From: Mycteria americana
Taxonomy: Eukaryota; Chordata; Aves; Ciconiiformes; Ciconiidae
Reading direction: 5' to 3'
DNA: 64,000 nucleotides
NCBI RefSeq assembly: GCF_035582795.1
Contig: NC_134396.1
Coordinates: 34,362,183 to 34,426,182, forward strand
The notes beneath the pieces were generated by a model that was not told the DNA's origin, made no database searches, and was given only the letters and a program-made list of their open reading frames with translations. Below are positions 1 to 15,600 of the stretch, in pieces (position 1 is the first letter of the stretch; each line of letters begins with the position of its first letter). A program made the translations under genes and the position numbers.

Positions 1-498
1 CTATAGAAGCTGAAACAGAGATTGTTTTAATAGTGTTCTCTAGCTGAGGCTGAGAAGTATTTACATTAGTTCTGAAGAGACAGTAAGTTACTTTGAAAAG
101 CAACTTTGACTCCACTAAATTGAGTCCACTAAATTTACTTCTATGTTGCATTATAGTCTCATCTAGCAGTAGTTTTTAAATATATGAGTGTTTTTAATAG
201 TAGAATGTTTTGGGAGGGCATTAATGCATATGAATGGTTCAAGGAAGATTCCTCTACTACCAGCCTAAATTTTGACAGTACAGAACTCCTCCATAGTTTT
301 GATTACTAAGTGCAATGCCTGTTACCTAGTAGTTAGATCAGGGAAATATTTTAAAGGTATGTTAAAACAGGTTGTTTGTTTGACTGTTTGATGATCTTAT
401 ATTATGAGAATAAAAGTTTTCCAAAATATTTAAATTACATTTGCTTTACTCGAAATTCATTCCACTGTTATTTACTTTATAATTTTTACATCTGATAG
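1..498 (+). other. VPS13A intron (partial)
   Basis: Sequence before the first visible exon, AT-rich. I see no other gene or recognisable repeat. Confidence 0.8.
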
Positions 499-632
499 CT
501 TGGAGGAATTACAGTGGATGTTAACCTGACTGAACATTCTACAGTGATTACCTTTTCTAATTACCATGATGGTGCAGCTCCATTCCTGTTGATAAACCAT
601 ACTAAAGAGGAAATTATTGAGTATGGGCAAAG
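499..632 (+). CDS. VPS13A: VPS13A coding exon (VAB region)
   Basis: Frame 0 start CTT GGA GGA; reads [18 protein letters not shown], then the [11 protein letters not shown] stretch. Acceptor gatag before 499; donor AG|gtatgt, leaving two bases of a Ser codon completed by the next exon. Belongs to the beta-rich VPS13 adaptor-binding (VAB) part. Confidence 0.95.
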
Positions 633-3600
633 GTATGTAAGAAGAGTTTTAGTGTGGATGTCTGCATGGAGACATGTGAACTGTTATTTCATGTATTGTA
701 AGTATGCCTATTTCTTAAGAAGCCTATTTTTTAAGAAATGGCTGTCTAATTTTGTCAGAGTACCCAAAAATCTATTGTTTTATAAATTGAAGAGAATGAA
801 TTGTTAACAGAGCAGTGTTATGTAGTGCTAGGTGCCTGTTTCTACAAGTCAAGAAGCTGTTTTGTGAGTTAAAGCAGCTCTCTGGTCTCTTTTTATATGA
901 ATTTTGTGGCCTTGCCCTCTACATTCCTTTACATTCCTGGTGGGAGCAAAGGATGTGCTTGGCTTTTCTGGAACTATGCAGGTACTGACTATGCAGAATA
1001 AGTAACAAATGAGTTGTAAAGGTAATTCATATTTAGTTGAGATTTAGCTGAAAGAATGGGTTAAAAAGCTATGGGAGAGATGAAGGAATGGACTGAAAAA
1101 TGAGTAGATAGTTACATAAATTTTGTCAAGCCAGACCAAAACTAAGATTATTTTAACAAATATGAATTATCTCCAATCAGTGAAAATTTGGTTCTGCACC
1201 TGCACACAGCTCTGCTGGTTCTGTTCTCAAGCTGGAATGCTTTGTAATGCTTTGCTACTGCATGTAGGTACTGTGCAGTGCTGAGAAGTGTAAGCAAATC
1301 TACAGCATTCTTGACCTGTTCATTTTCAAAAGCTGAACAGCCTCTACCATTTTTTCCTTTCAGTCAGTCAGAGCAGTGTTGTTTAAAGATTTTTACGTGA
1401 AAAGTGGAAGAGCTGCTAGTCAAATTAAGCTTGCAGCTGTATGTTCCTGTTTGTCAGAAGAATATTTCATTTGGAAGGGACCTACAACAATCATCTAGTC
1501 CAACTGCCTGACCAATTCAGGGCTGACCAAAAGTTAAAGCATGTTATTAAGGGCATTGTCCAAATGCCTCTTAAACACTGGCAGGCTTGGGGCATCGACC
1601 ACCTCTCTAGGAAGCCTGTTCCAGTGTTTGACCACCCTCTCGGTAAAGAAATGTTTCCTAATGTCCAGTCTAAACCTGCCCTGGCACAGCTTTGAACTGT
1701 TCCCATGCATCCAGTCACTGGATCCCAGCGAGAAGAGATCAGTACCTCCCTCTTCACTTCTTCTCCTGGGGTAGGCTCCTTTCAGATAGCTGTAGAAGAC
1801 CAGTCTGTCAGTTTTTAAGCGTATGTGAGGGGGAATGGAGTTTAAAATCTGTTTGTCTGAAAATATCCACTGTATCCCAGATACTAACACTGCACTTTTT
1901 TCCCTTCAGCAAATCATATTCGGGAAACCTTTCCTAAACAATGGATTTAGAACACAGTTTTCTTCTCTTGGAATATTAATGTCAGGCAGCACAAATCGTG
2001 AATTTTCCTTTTAGCTTATAAGCTTCACTGTCTGGTTTTTTTTTTTTTTTTTGTCTCTACTTAATGTTTCCCTGTTAATCACAAGTGGGGAAGAAAATGA
2101 GTATTTAAAATCTGTGTATACTTTATTTCTAAAGTATACATATGTATTTTGAAATATAAATCTGTTTTTATTATTGTGCTGAGAATGGTTTTGTGCATGT
2201 CTTTTCATGCACAATGTTTTAAGTTTTTCATTATTTGAAAAAATAATTAAAGAGGTCTTGTTGAAATGCTAGAATGCAAAAGTCATTGACACAAAATATT
2301 CATTGACATTTTAATTTAATATGACTTCTTTCTAGCTCCCTCAGTGAATTGGAAGACTGTCTTCAGCCAAATAAGGCAGTACTGTATACTTGGGCAGACC
2401 CAGCAGGATCTAGAAAATTGAAATGGAAATGTGGAAATAGAACTGAAGAAATTACCCCCAAAGAGGTACGTTTATTATCTAAATCTCCTTTTAATGCTCT
2501 CTAATTTATTATCCTGTTTATCAGTGTATGTATGAAATTCTGTATGTAATGAGTATGATCAGCAATCTCATATATGAGGTTCAAACACAGAACAGTTAAC
2601 AACACTGTGTTTGCTGGAGCTTATGCCAGTAAGTATTGTCTTCAGTTCAAAAGTGTGTGTGTGTGAAAGAGACTGCTGTAAAACTCCATAATTAAAAAAT
2701 TTATTATTTTCCTATACCTTTAAAAATGTCTTCTATTGTTGTTCACGTTGCTAGGACTTTTGCATTTGCTTGTGGAGTAGGATGATGAATAGACTTGTGA
2801 AAATTTTTCATCTCTTGTTCATAGGACAAAATGGAAATACTCAGCCTGGATTGTAGAAAAGTGGTCTATTTAGTGTCATTTTTTGAAGGTTTGCAGCGTA
2901 TTGTCCTGATCACTGAAGATGAGAATGTCTTTAAATTGACCTATGAAAGTGTAAAAGCAGAACTAGCAGAACAAGAAATTGTTCTGTCTTTGCAAGATGT
3001 TGGAATTTCGTTGGTTAATAATTATACAAAGCAAGAGGTGTCCTACATTGGAATTACAAGGTAACTTATTTTGTGTGCAGCAGTCTAAAATGTTCAACTT
3101 CAGGTATTTTCACTCACTGAATTTCATTTTGGCATGTAATGGAAGAGAAAAAAGATATCTGGATAAGAGTATTTAGAACTAAATCGTTATGTTTTCCTGT
3201 TGTAAAGAGATATGTTTTCACTTTGTTTTATATTAATGCATATGTTTTCTGTATTTGGATGTATATGTTTTTGCAACACATAATTGTAACTCTGTGTGGC
3301 AAACTTCCCAATACATTGAATAGAAGTATTTCCTGTCCATGTAGTTTGGGGAGTGATAATAGAGTTAAGGAGTAAGGTCTGTGGGTCTGTGGGTAGTTTG
3401 TGTCAGTGAATTTTTCTATCTTCATTACAGAAACAAGTTGCTGAATTCTGTGTTGAAAATTTTGATGCAGTAGCAGCTTGTAGTTCTTTTTAGTTTGGGT
3501 TGAGAAATTATGGCAATTCCAAGGCTCTAATACTTCAGATTTTCTGCTATAACATTTCAGAGGGAAGCAGAAGAGAAACTATGTAATGCTTAAGAAATGT

Positions 3601-6600
3601 GTGCTATCATATATTCAAGGGGCTTTTTAGAACGCTCAAGGGACACTTGTATATCATTGCTATAATCCACATACTTCTGTATATTCATAGCCATGAGGTT
3701 GCTAACAAGGATTTTTTCTCTTGACTAATTCTTTGCACCTCACTGCAAAACAAACAAGCAAAAACTTGACGTACATGACTTCACGTATTCACATCTATCA
3801 TTCACAAAGAAAATCCCAATCCTTGCCCTCACCTGAAAAACTGAGCACTGATAACTATCTAGACAGTGGAAACAGTCCATTAAAAGTGGCAGCTAATTGC
3901 CTAGATTCAAAGTAGTGTTGAGATTTCACTGAATCAGTGTTTTTTTGGAAGCAGTCATCCATAGTCAGTAGTCAGCAGTGCTTATAGTTGGTGTTGTTTT
4001 CCTGTTAAACCCTGAGTGGATGTCAAACTCCTGAAAGCTCTTTCTGAGGATAAGAGATTATTCCTTGGGTATGGTGAAGAAAACCCTATTTTTCAGAATG
4101 TTCCCATTTGTGAATGTCTTGTTATAAAAAGAACAAAAAGGCAGTTTGTATCTAACTTGATGCAGGTTTCACCATGCCAGTTCTGGGATCACAGCACATT
4201 TAGGAGGGGAAAAAAAAAAAAAAGAAAAAAAAAAAGAGGGGAAAAAAAGGAAAAACTCCCAGCAATGTCAAGGTAGTCCTCTATTTTGTAGCTGTTGTTT
4301 GCCCTTTAGCTCACCGGTTTTTTTTGGTGGTTCTGTCATTGATGTATCTGGCCACAGACACAGATGTAGCTAAAAGGGATTGGATTAGGGCGCTGGGTCT
4401 GCAAAGCTATGTATTTGTGGGCTATAGGGTAACTTGTGGAAAGAAGAAATACCCTCCACCTGTCTGATAGTGTTGGTTCGTGCCCTGTGGTGTGCCTTCA
4501 GTTTGACTGTAAGGTGAAATCAGACAAGAGAGCTGCTCCCAGAAGCAGTGGAATTAAGCAGAAAAGAGTCTGGTGCCCTTTAAGGATGATTAATTATTTT
4601 GTTGTTTTATTAATAATAAAAGTAAGAGACAAAAGAAAAGACTTGATTTTGGGATAGCATTTAAAACAACAACAACAACAAAAGAAACAAAAGCAAAAAC
4701 CCCCACCAAAAAATCTGTAGAGGAAACATATAAACCAAAATCACCATCTATTGGTTTAGACAGAAAGAGTGAAGAAACTAGCTATCAAAAATAAGAGGCA
4801 GTTCAGGAGGCATTTTGTCTTGATTTGAAGAAGTGCTCAATTTCTAGTAAATTCAGCTATGCAAAAACACATGCAGGAGTATATGCAGAAAACTACATTG
4901 AGATTGTAGAATAATGGATGGCAGTACTGTTGAAACTGAGCTTCCTGATTAGGTATCCTTACATACCCATCTTCATCAAAGTGGGGAGTTATACAGACTT
5001 GTTGTTAACTTTTCTTTTTTGTATTATATTGGAGAGACTGGCTTTCACTTAGTACCAAGAGAGCAGTGGGTGATTTGGGTCACTTTTATTTACTACAGTA
5101 GTGCTTTATGATGTGGTTTTTCATTCCATAGTTATAACCTATTAAAAGCCATACTACAGTACCTAAAACTTGTTTTAAAATAGCTAATGCTTTTCTCTTG
5201 GTCCTTGTTTTGTTTTCAAAGTTCTGATGTGGTTTGGGAGACAAAACCCAAGAAGAAGTCAAGATGGAGACCAATGAGTGTTAAGCAGACTGATAAATTA
5301 GAACAAGAATTCAAAGATTACAGTGAGCTAACTCCTTCAGAAAATAAGATTATTGAGTTGGAATCAAATGTTTTGGTAATACTGATAATTCTCTAATTCT
5401 ACTGTTTACATGTATACACAGGAAAAAGATAATATATCAATTTTGCTATCTTTGAAGAAACTTCCACTGAAAATTGAGATGATTGGTTTACCTAATCCAT
5501 TTGAAAACCCTTCTTTATCTTAGTCTAGAAAAAAAATCTTCTGGAAAAAAAAAATCCATAAACATTTGAAAGCTTGCTATAGACTTTTTGTTGTTAGCCT
5601 CTAACTTTGAAATTGAAATGTAACATTTTTGCAGGTCATGGGGCTAAATATGCATAAAGCTAGAGTAAAGAAGCTTCGCATTTGGTTCATTTGTTATACT
5701 GGGGAGGTGGGCAGGGTGTTAGTTTTGGGTGGGTTTGTTTGTTTGTTTTTTGGCACAAAATCTTGTATTTTTCAAGTGCCTTATTGTGGGATAATTCAAC
5801 TATGTCATTCAACCACATACATATGAAAAACTCATCCAGAAATTATTCTGGAGTGTAGGACCACATTATGCTCCAAATGCTGCTGTCCTTGTCTGTAGAT
5901 ATGTTCTAGATACTCATTAGAATCGTGTTGTAGGTAAATGAACACGGTATAGGTAAATGAGCCAATTTTTATCTGCACCATAGGCCGTTATGTTATATTA
6001 CTCTAACCTTCCCCTAGAAAGCCATGTATTAAACACTAGTAATACCCCAAATAATGCAGTGTTTTGTAGTTTTATAGAAATTTATTACAAAATTTGATTG
6101 TTTTACATAAAGTTATGACATTGGACTTAAAAGCTGCAAAACTTTTACTGCTAAGCTATTTTTACAATGTTAATGAACAGAGTAAATTTTGAAGTATATT
6201 ATAAAAAGCAGTCTTTTGAAACACAGAGCATACCAAATTTTCTTTAATAATACAATAGGTATGTTTAACTCCTAATGGAATGAACATGAAAATTCAACAA
6301 CCAAATGAGATTCCTATCAGAAGGAATTATCTGCCAGCTTTAAAAGTAGAATACAGTTCATCTGCACATCAGAAGTCTTTCAGAATTCAAATTTACAGGA
6401 TACAGGTGAGTCGTGTCAAAAACCAGTGAGTTATTTATTAAGAAAAAGCAACTTTTATGGAAACTTGGATTTATTTTTAGAATTGTTTGGATTTGTCATA
6501 TTTTAAATTTCATTGTACTCATTGGCTTTTACATCAATGCTTCTCAGTCTTTGGAAATACTACTTAAATGCTTCTGGAAAAAAAAAACCAAGACAACTAT

Positions 6601-9600
6601 GACTGTTCAGGAGAAACATTTACCATTCATCTTCCATGCTTTTTCTTGTGGCTTTTCTTTACAACCAAGAAAAAAATAGGTGCAATTTGTTGTCTTGCAT
6701 ATATTTAAGTTTTTAAAAACAAATCCTTTGCAAAAATTCTGTGGGCCATTTATTACCACCATCTTAGAGAAGCTTTTCTAGACTATTTGGATTGGATGAT
6801 TTCATTTTGAAAATAGAGATATTTTGAACCACAATACTGGCTTTTTTTTCTGCTTTTGAATTGGTGGAATGCTACAGGTAATGTTCATAATTCTTGTGTT
6901 TGTCCTGATTTTAAAATATTTCACTATTGAAAAGCTAACATGCTGCGCCTTGTCCTGTCCTTACCCCCATTAGATACAAAACCAGATTCCTGGAGCCATA
7001 TTTCCCTTTGTGTTCTATCCTATTAAACCTCCAAAGTCCATCACCTTGGATTCAGGTTTGTTGTTCTAGTTTAACATAATCTGTACTTCTGAAATGACCA
7101 GATAACTTGCTTGTACTGAAGTTAACCATGTCACTTTTATCAGATGAAGTCTGTATAAGCTTACTGACTACAGATAACACTAATCTTACATATAGGGAAG
7201 CAGTTTTCTCTACAAAGACGATATACAGAAAACCATTTAAACAGTAGAAGAAAACAAAATTTCTTTCATCCATCAATACCGTAACTTTTAAGCACATCTT
7301 TTTGACACGCTAATTCAGTGCTCTTGGAGAGTATAACGTTAAAGTTACATTTGGATCAAGCTTAAAACAGGCTTTTGGCAGTTGCATTCAGACCACAAAT
7401 AAAACTTAATGCTGACTTATATCAGACAAGAGTTGCCTGCTGAAAATAAGAACAGATCAAATCGTTTCTTATCTTAATGCTAGTGAATCTGTTGCACGGT
7501 TTCTATATTACTTTTATTTGGAGTTCCGGGACAGTGAGGATTCACTTTTCATCTTTAGTCATCTGATTTTTCCCTAGCGCCCCAAATAAATTGTTAATCA
7601 TGTTACTTATTTCTTTGTTTGCTTGCATGCAGTAGATGACCTACTGACCTATCTGAAATAATCTTGACTGACAAGAAAAGAAATGCGTGCCGGTCTAAAC
7701 TCAAAATTGCTATGTGAGGCACCATTTATAAGCTCTGTAGATGGCAAATTATATTTTGCCTGCTTTGTATGTAGCCTTCCGATTTCTCCATTGCTCAGAG
7801 CATAGAGCTCAATGTCACTTTGCTATGTGATGAACTGCAGTCTTCCATTAACTCATTCAGGGCAAAGTCACTTGGAAGACCAGAGTAATCTCAGGAGGGA
7901 TTCTGGATTGAGACAAAGAATACTGCTTGTAATTTTGTACAGAAGCTAATAAGATGTCAGGTGTTCATTCTAAATATGATAAATTTCAAGCTAGAGTGCA
8001 TAAATCTGTGGAATTCTTTTTTTTTTGTTTAGTTTATATTTTTGTATCAGCCACTGGAAAAATCTTATTCCATGACTAGGGAAATTATATAAGTCTAAGA
8101 TTATATCAATATTAATTTGCTTTTAAATTAAAATGGTACATTTTCAGAGATCAGTGAAATAAAATTTTCATGTTCCATTTCATCCTTGTCTTCCTATTGC
8201 TTTCTGTTCCTGCTCTTTTCCCTGACTTAGTTGTTTGCCAGTCATATCCATTATGTAATCCTACTTTACAGGATTGAGAAAATCCTGAACATATATGACA
8301 TTTCCATTTTAAAAACATGAAGGTATGTGTATCATATAAAAATCTGTGCTGATCTCTTTATTTTACAACTTCATAGCACCAAAACCATTTACTGATGTCA
8401 GTATTGTCATGAGAACTGCAGGACATTCACAAATATCTCATATTAAGTAAGTATTTTGGCATGTTCCATCTCCCTTGCTATTGATTATGTTTAATCAAGC
8501 TTTAAAATTAAAATTATTGTGGGGCAAACATAATGCAAGGTAATTTTACACCAACTCGTTCTTGGAAAGATCAGAGCACTTGAGAGATGAAAGCTCAGCC
8601 CATTATTATCCACAAAATTGCAGAGTAAAGCAAGGATTTTTAAGTGTCTTTTTGATGCAGATTTTTAGTCCTTTTTAATTTAGAAAAAACTCTTGTGTTT
8701 AACAGTGCTATATACAGTGTTAAATGCTGCTACTTGGTTAAATAATTCTGGTTACAAGAAATGTGTTTATCTTACACCACTATGGGAAGCCTTCTTTTCA
8801 CCAGTAATGGTGAATCCCTAAAAAAAAAAAAAAAAAAACCCACAACAAAAAAAACCCCAAACAAAACCAACCAAACAAAATAACCCACAAAAAACCCCCA
8901 AAACCAAACCAAAAAATCCCCACCTGAAGGCAATACATAAGTGGCCTAAATACCCTAGATTAAGTTTTATGTGTTACACATTTTCATAAAACACCTTAAT
9001 AATTGGTTTTTGTTTCACGTGTAGGTATTTTAAGGTCCTGATTCAAGAGATGGATCTCAGATTAGATCTTGGCTTCCTGTATGCACTGGTTGAATTCTTT
9101 ACACAGACTGATGTGCCGAGTGACCAAGAGGTAGAAACCTTTTTGTTGCTTAAAGATGAATAGATTTTATGTTTGTAATTATTCAACTTGTATTTAAAAA
9201 AAGAAAAAAACAGTTTGGTCTTCTGTGTCCGTAACACTGGTTAATTGCTATGCTGTCTGGGACTAATATGAAGCTGTGAGGTTTTTAAGAGTTACTGTTG
9301 CCTGAGGCAAACAGTAAACTCTTTCCTTTATCCTCATCTTGCATGCTATGCAAAGGCAGCTTCAAAACCTTCTGAAAAGAATGAAACTAATGCTGTTGTA
9401 GACTCTTTGGTAGACTCTTTTTGTAGACTCTTTAGGCTAATGCCTGAGGGATCAGTTAATTAAGAACCCAAGACAGGAAGGAAGTGAAAATAATACTCTT
9501 TTCCTTAATGTAGCTTATTTTAAAAAATAAAAATAAAAAAAAAATCCAGGGAAATCTTGGCCAGGAAATCACAGAAACTTACCTGCCCATGAGAGCAAAA

Positions 9601-12600
9601 GCATGTAAAAGGAATGGAGGAGAGGTTGATGAGAAAGTGAAAATGTCTTTGGTAATTTTATGCAAAATTATAAAATTGGAAGATGATGTAGTTGACATGT
9701 TTATACTAACTGGAGAGGAGAGGGCGGTGGGTGGGAATTGAATTACTGTACAGGGAGAATGAGAGGACTTTGTACACAGGAACAGTAGAAATAAAATAAA
9801 ATATAATAATATGAAGTGCAAGGTAGTCTGCTTGGGAAATAATAATGAAAACTTCAGATACAACCATAAAGCAACAGAGGAGCCAGAGTTTCTTGGATTT
9901 GCCAAAGAAAACCAAAAAAGGTGATAAGCTGTATAGACACAATGCAGTTTGGATGTATGTTGGGCATGCTGCTCATGTTAAGAGTATTGCAATTCGAATG
10001 TCAATAGACAATGAACTGATAATAAATTATTTAGCAGGAAGTGTAGTGGTTTTGTCTGTATCTCAAAAATGCTTCTATTGAAAAATGAACCAGAAATATT
10101 TGCATAAAAGATCTGCCTGTGTGAGTAGAGCAAAAAGGTCCTTTTTGATGGGGCATTAAAAGGTATTGTCTTTCTGTGGCAAGTGAAAGGTATGCTGGAA
10201 AGGCAACTTACTCTGCTTTCATTTTCCTGTATCTACACATCAGAGATTAAAAAAGTGTTACTGCTCAGGGATTATGCTAAAATAAGGAGAAAAGATTAAA
10301 AAGTTGCTCCAGTGTAAATACAAATTGAAAATTAGAAGAAAGCATAGGACAACAAGAGAATTTCTGGAATAACATTTCAAGCAAGATAGGAATCTTGTTA
10401 GAATTTTGTAAGTTTAGAGCAGAATAAATTGATGTAAGAATTGTCTGCTGTGGGTTGTAGTTCAGTAGATATTTTCATCTAAGTAAATATGCTACTCTTG
10501 CATGGTATAATGTATTAAACATGTACCCTCAGTTTCCTACTTTTGCTTCTTAAGCATTTGGAGTTGTTTAATTTTAAAAAGAAGATTCTGATTTTGGTGG
10601 GTTGTTTGTAGCTTGTTTTCTGGCCTGTGATAAAGGAAAACTAAATGTACTGTCCAGTTCACAGAACACTTATGTGGTTATCTTGAGTTTGGGATTATCA
10701 GGCATGAGGATCTACTTGATTCTTCCTAATCCTATTTTTCTTTCCCGTTGCTGTAATTTGAAGCCTGTGGGTTCTTTACAGAGCTCTAGTGGCACCACAA
10801 TTTTGGAAAGACTTACAAAACATTAATTGCTTATTGACTTAGGAACTCTTGTCTCTTGGTGGTAATGTAAATTTTAAGTAAAATTTTAACTTAAAGAACG
10901 GGATCCTCTGTGGTGAGAGGCACGTTTCTCTAAATGAAGATCTAAACATGGATTTCTATATAGTCTTCTTACATTATAAACTCTTGAAGCAAAACTAAAT
11001 TTTTTAAAAGGCTGGATGAGTCCAGTTTTGTTAAACATCATAAGCTGAATTAAACATCTTTAAAAATATAAATAGTAAGAATCACCAGTCTAATTGTGAC
11101 TTACGAAATATAAGGAAATTTGAAGGGTTCCTTAAACAAAGCAGACATTTAATGAACATTAATAATGTTACTTTAGAATTGTTTCAGAAATGTTGCTGTA
11201 TTTTCATATGCGGTAATATGTAATCTAAACTAGTGGTTCCCAGCAGTGTGCCAGGGCATACAGCCTGTTACATCTGTTGATCTCAGGTGTACCTGTGAAT
11301 TCTTCAAGCTACCACAATAATCGAGAATTATGTTAATTTTCAATGCATGGTTGTGTAGTGGGAAAAATACATTGTTGTATTTTATGCTCTCTTTCCCTAC
11401 CCAGTGGAAAGATGAATGATTTGAGATCAGCATTGTAAGCTGAATCACTGAATCCAGAGACTAGAGGAGGCCTTCTGCACTTTCATTTTTAGTTGAATTG
11501 CACGGCATAATTTTAGGATTTGATCCCTACTTAATATTTAGTGCCTTGACTGTTTTGCTTGCTTAGGTAGCAAGATGGTACCTGGATTTACTGTTCTGAA
11601 GGGACCTCTCACATTATTTTCAGTTACAACTTCATTTTCTTTGACTGGTTAAGTCTTTTCTGACTATAGAATTGTTATTATTTAAAAATCGTAAAATTCT
11701 TTTTGTACTTGTCCAATTTTTCAAAAACGGTTGTAAAGGAACTCTTATCTTTTGAAGGAGAAAATAGAAAAGGGCTAGATGGAGGTCTTCTCGGAGTATG
11801 TAAAAGTCTTGTTTCTACATAACAGAAAAGAGTCTTTAGTCTAGATTTTGTATTTAAGAACCAATGCGCTATATTATGTGTTCAGAAGGATATATAGGTA
11901 TGCCCTTTGTTTGACCCAGGTAAAAATTGTCCAAACTTTACTTGAAAATATTTGGTATTTGAACTTTCATAAAAATAGATTTTTTTTTTTTTTTTTTTTT
12001 AACTAGTAAATAGATGTATGCTGGATTGTCTTTTTATACATATGTCTCCTCTTCATACAAAAAAAAGGCAGCAAACAAACTCTAGTTAAAAGTCCTCTAA
12101 AATGTTGACTAAGTAAAAAAATAAGATCGGGAGAGTATAAATAGTATTAGTCAATGTATTGCATCTCAGTGACAAATGCATGGTAGTTTTATATACTCTA
12201 AATTTTAAAGTAATATTTATTTGAAAATGCATTCACAGCTAGAACTTTTCAAAAAGGATGTTGAATCTCTTCAAGAAGAACTGATGAGTGTGTCATCAAT
12301 GGATACGTCACAAATCAGCTTGTATGAATACTTTCATATCTCTCCAATTAAGGTATACCTTTTTCACAGTACAGCCTGTGTTTGCTCTGTAACTGAAGAA
12401 TTTTTGTCTCCTGCAGGATAGTAGGCACTGGAAATGAAGAAATGTAGAGGTGATCAAAGATATAATAATGTCCCAGAAAAATGCTTTCATTGTTACCGCT
12501 AACTTATATGGGGTTTACATTCATATTTCTAAATATTTACATAAGCAGTTCATTATTTCATTCCTATCCATGACTTTCTTCATATACAGTAATTCTTTTT

Positions 12601-15600
12601 TCTTTTTATTATTTAAGAGATCCTTGCAAAATGCTATAGTTTGTGTGCAGACCATGTGTTGTGGACTGGGGAATGAGGTCATTTCTAAAAAACATACAGC
12701 CAGCATTACTGTGTCATGACGTTTTTTGCTTTATTGTTACTTAACTCACTGGAAAAACAGTTTTGTTTTTGACTCCAGTAAAGTCTAGTTTTGGCTATTT
12801 CCCCATTCCCATAAACATTCAGGTACAGCTGTTGAATAGTATTATTGCATAGCTGATGATGTTAAAAGCTGTGATGGTACTTTGTAGGCTCTATAACAGT
12901 TCTTAGTAAGAGAATCTCCCCTCCACCCCGTGGGAAATAGATCAAAGAATGATTTGAGTTTCACCTCTACAGTCTCGGATGAGACGTTAGAAACAGTCTG
13001 CTATTAGAACAGGTAATTCCAGGAAATGCTTGGCTAGCTTTGTAAACAGCTTAGCCTAACTCATTCCAAGTATATTTAGTAGCTGTTTCAGCATATCTTC
13101 ATTTAGATGTTCATAGGTAAGTCTCCAGTTGTTTTATTACAAAAACTGCTCAGGACTTGACAAAAGTAAAATGCCCTTTACGTGTTAAGATAACAAAATG
13201 AGCACTTTGTTACAAAGTAAACAAAAGGGTTTTTTTAATGTATTCTGTCATATTTGACAAAAATTACACGGAGGAGATAGGATGGAATAAATGGTCTTCA
13301 GGTTCTAATAAAAGATTAGTCTTTAACAGTATTGAAGTCAATATAGAACTGTGAATTAAGTGACAATGATTCTGCAAGATGAACTATGCATCTTTAAAAT
13401 GAGCTATAGTTAAGCTCTGTTATACCATAAATTAATGAATGGTACATCGTGGTATCTTCAGAAAATTGGAAACAGGCATAACTTCTTTTCATCTGATTTT
13501 GAAAACTGCTGAAAATGCTTGTGCACTATACAGCCATTTGAGCAATTTTCCTGACTGTTTTTCTGCCACCTTAATTTCTGTGAAACAAACACTTCGGTTA
13601 ATTCAGGTCTGCACAGGTGGAGTTTTTCTTGTATACATATGCCAGTGTTTATTTAGCATGTGTAAAACTTGTGTTAATAATTATTTGTTTTCAGGCTGTT
13701 GTTTCTCATTCTTGCTTGGACACCATGCTATGTTATCATTTTCAGTTTGCTTTGATATAGGGTATTAGTTATACAAACGTTTTGGAAACAAGCTAATAAC
13801 CTAAATTATAGCTAGAAGGTTCTGGAGACCTTATCTGAAAACATGAATAAGCAATTTAAAGTTCTTGTTTTCTTAAAGGTGGTTCCAGTTACTCAGTTTG
13901 ACTTTAAATGTCAGTGGTTTTTTTATTTCCCTACGTGGTGTATTTATGTTCTCTGTTATGAAGTCAGTCTGATTTCAGTCAAGAGTAGAAATGCCTTATC
14001 TCAATTTTTAAATCATCTAAGAGATTTTAAAGATAGAAATATAATACTTCTAATAACCAACCGTATTATTTCCCAATCTCATTTTTGTCCTTTAGTTACA
14101 CTTAAGCTTTTCACTCAGTACGGGTGGAGAAGATAGTAACAAAGAAGAAAGAAAGAATGAATTGATACCACTTCAGTCCTTGAATCTCCTGCTGAAGAGT
14201 ATAGGGGCCACCCTCACAGACGTACAAGATGTTGTCTTTAAGTAGGTTAAAAATATAATTGTAAAGATTATGTCCAAAGATTAAACCAATATTACATATG
14301 TTAGATTTTATTTTGCTCTGCATTATGAGTCACTTTTTCTCTTTTTCTTTTTTTTTTTTAGGTTGGCATTCTTTGAACTCAGCTATCACTTCTGTACTAC
14401 ACAACAGCTCCAAACAGCCGTTGTAAGGCATTATTCAAAACAGGTTAGAATAAGTAAATTTCAATATTTCAGTAAATTTATATTTTGCAACTGCTACTGT
14501 GTGCTTTTGTTCTATGAAAATAAATAAAATTACTTTCAGCCTTGTATATTTGTACAAAGGTTAAATACATAAACACATACAAAACAATTAGTCATTAGCT
14601 GGATTCTATTATGGGGGCAAGTACCATTTCCAAATTATGACTAGAGGAAAAGTGGCATGGATAACAAAACAACTTGCTGGAATGGATAGTGGAAGCAAAC
14701 ACAGTCCAGCTCCAATAGAGCAGAAGTAGCATCAAAATATTAATGCTTTTTCTTGGACATTAGTAGTATATGAATTATGATCCCTCTTTGGCCTTTGTGT
14801 ACTGTTCAGGTCCTGTCATTCAGCGGAGACAATCCAGCAGACACGCTTTTGCATGAAAAAATTAGTCCTCTTTTATCCATCTGTCATTAATAATAAGGGA
14901 TTCTTTGGACATATTAATTTAGTGCTCTGTCCATCTTTAAAGGAGAAAAAACCTATACAGGGTTTTCATTGGGAAGGAATTATCTTTTTTTCTCTGACCC
15001 TTTGTTTTCCCAGAGGGAAAATTTCAAATCTCCTAGGAGATGCTCAACCTTTTTTTAAAATTGAATGACACTTGATATCAGTGTATCTATAACGTTTTGC
15101 AGTGACACTCAACAAAATTTTCTCAGCGTATGCAAACAGACCAAATTTTGGCCTGCAGTATGAGAGAAATCTAGGTAATGTGCTTGCTTTGTAAAATCTC
15201 AGGGACATTAATGTCAGTTATTTGTGATATGCTTGTAAGAAGTAACCTTTCTTTGGCTGATTTAATAGGATTTATTCCCTGTAAGATCCTTTTTAATACA
15301 ACTACTTCTGCTTTTCCAAATAATTGTGAGTTTTTTATAGTGAACTCATGTTGCTTTCACATTTTTTTTTTTAATCTGGGTATACTACACTGTTTGCCTT
15401 TGTTTTAGTGTAATTTCTGAAATATGTTGACTAATAACTATTTTTATTTTAGGCTATTAAGCAGATGTATGTTCTTATTCTTGGCCTTGATGTCTTGGGT
15501 AATCCATTTGGATTCATAAGAGGCTTATCTGAAGGAGTAGAAGCATTCTTCTATGAACCTTACCAGGTAAAAATCTCTGCTGCCTTCTTATGAAATGTAG

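Noticed and set aside
9398..9433. Three copies of GTAGACTCTTT as a possible repeat array or CRISPR-like structure
   Set aside because: Units are short, imperfect and without spacers; a simple local duplication.
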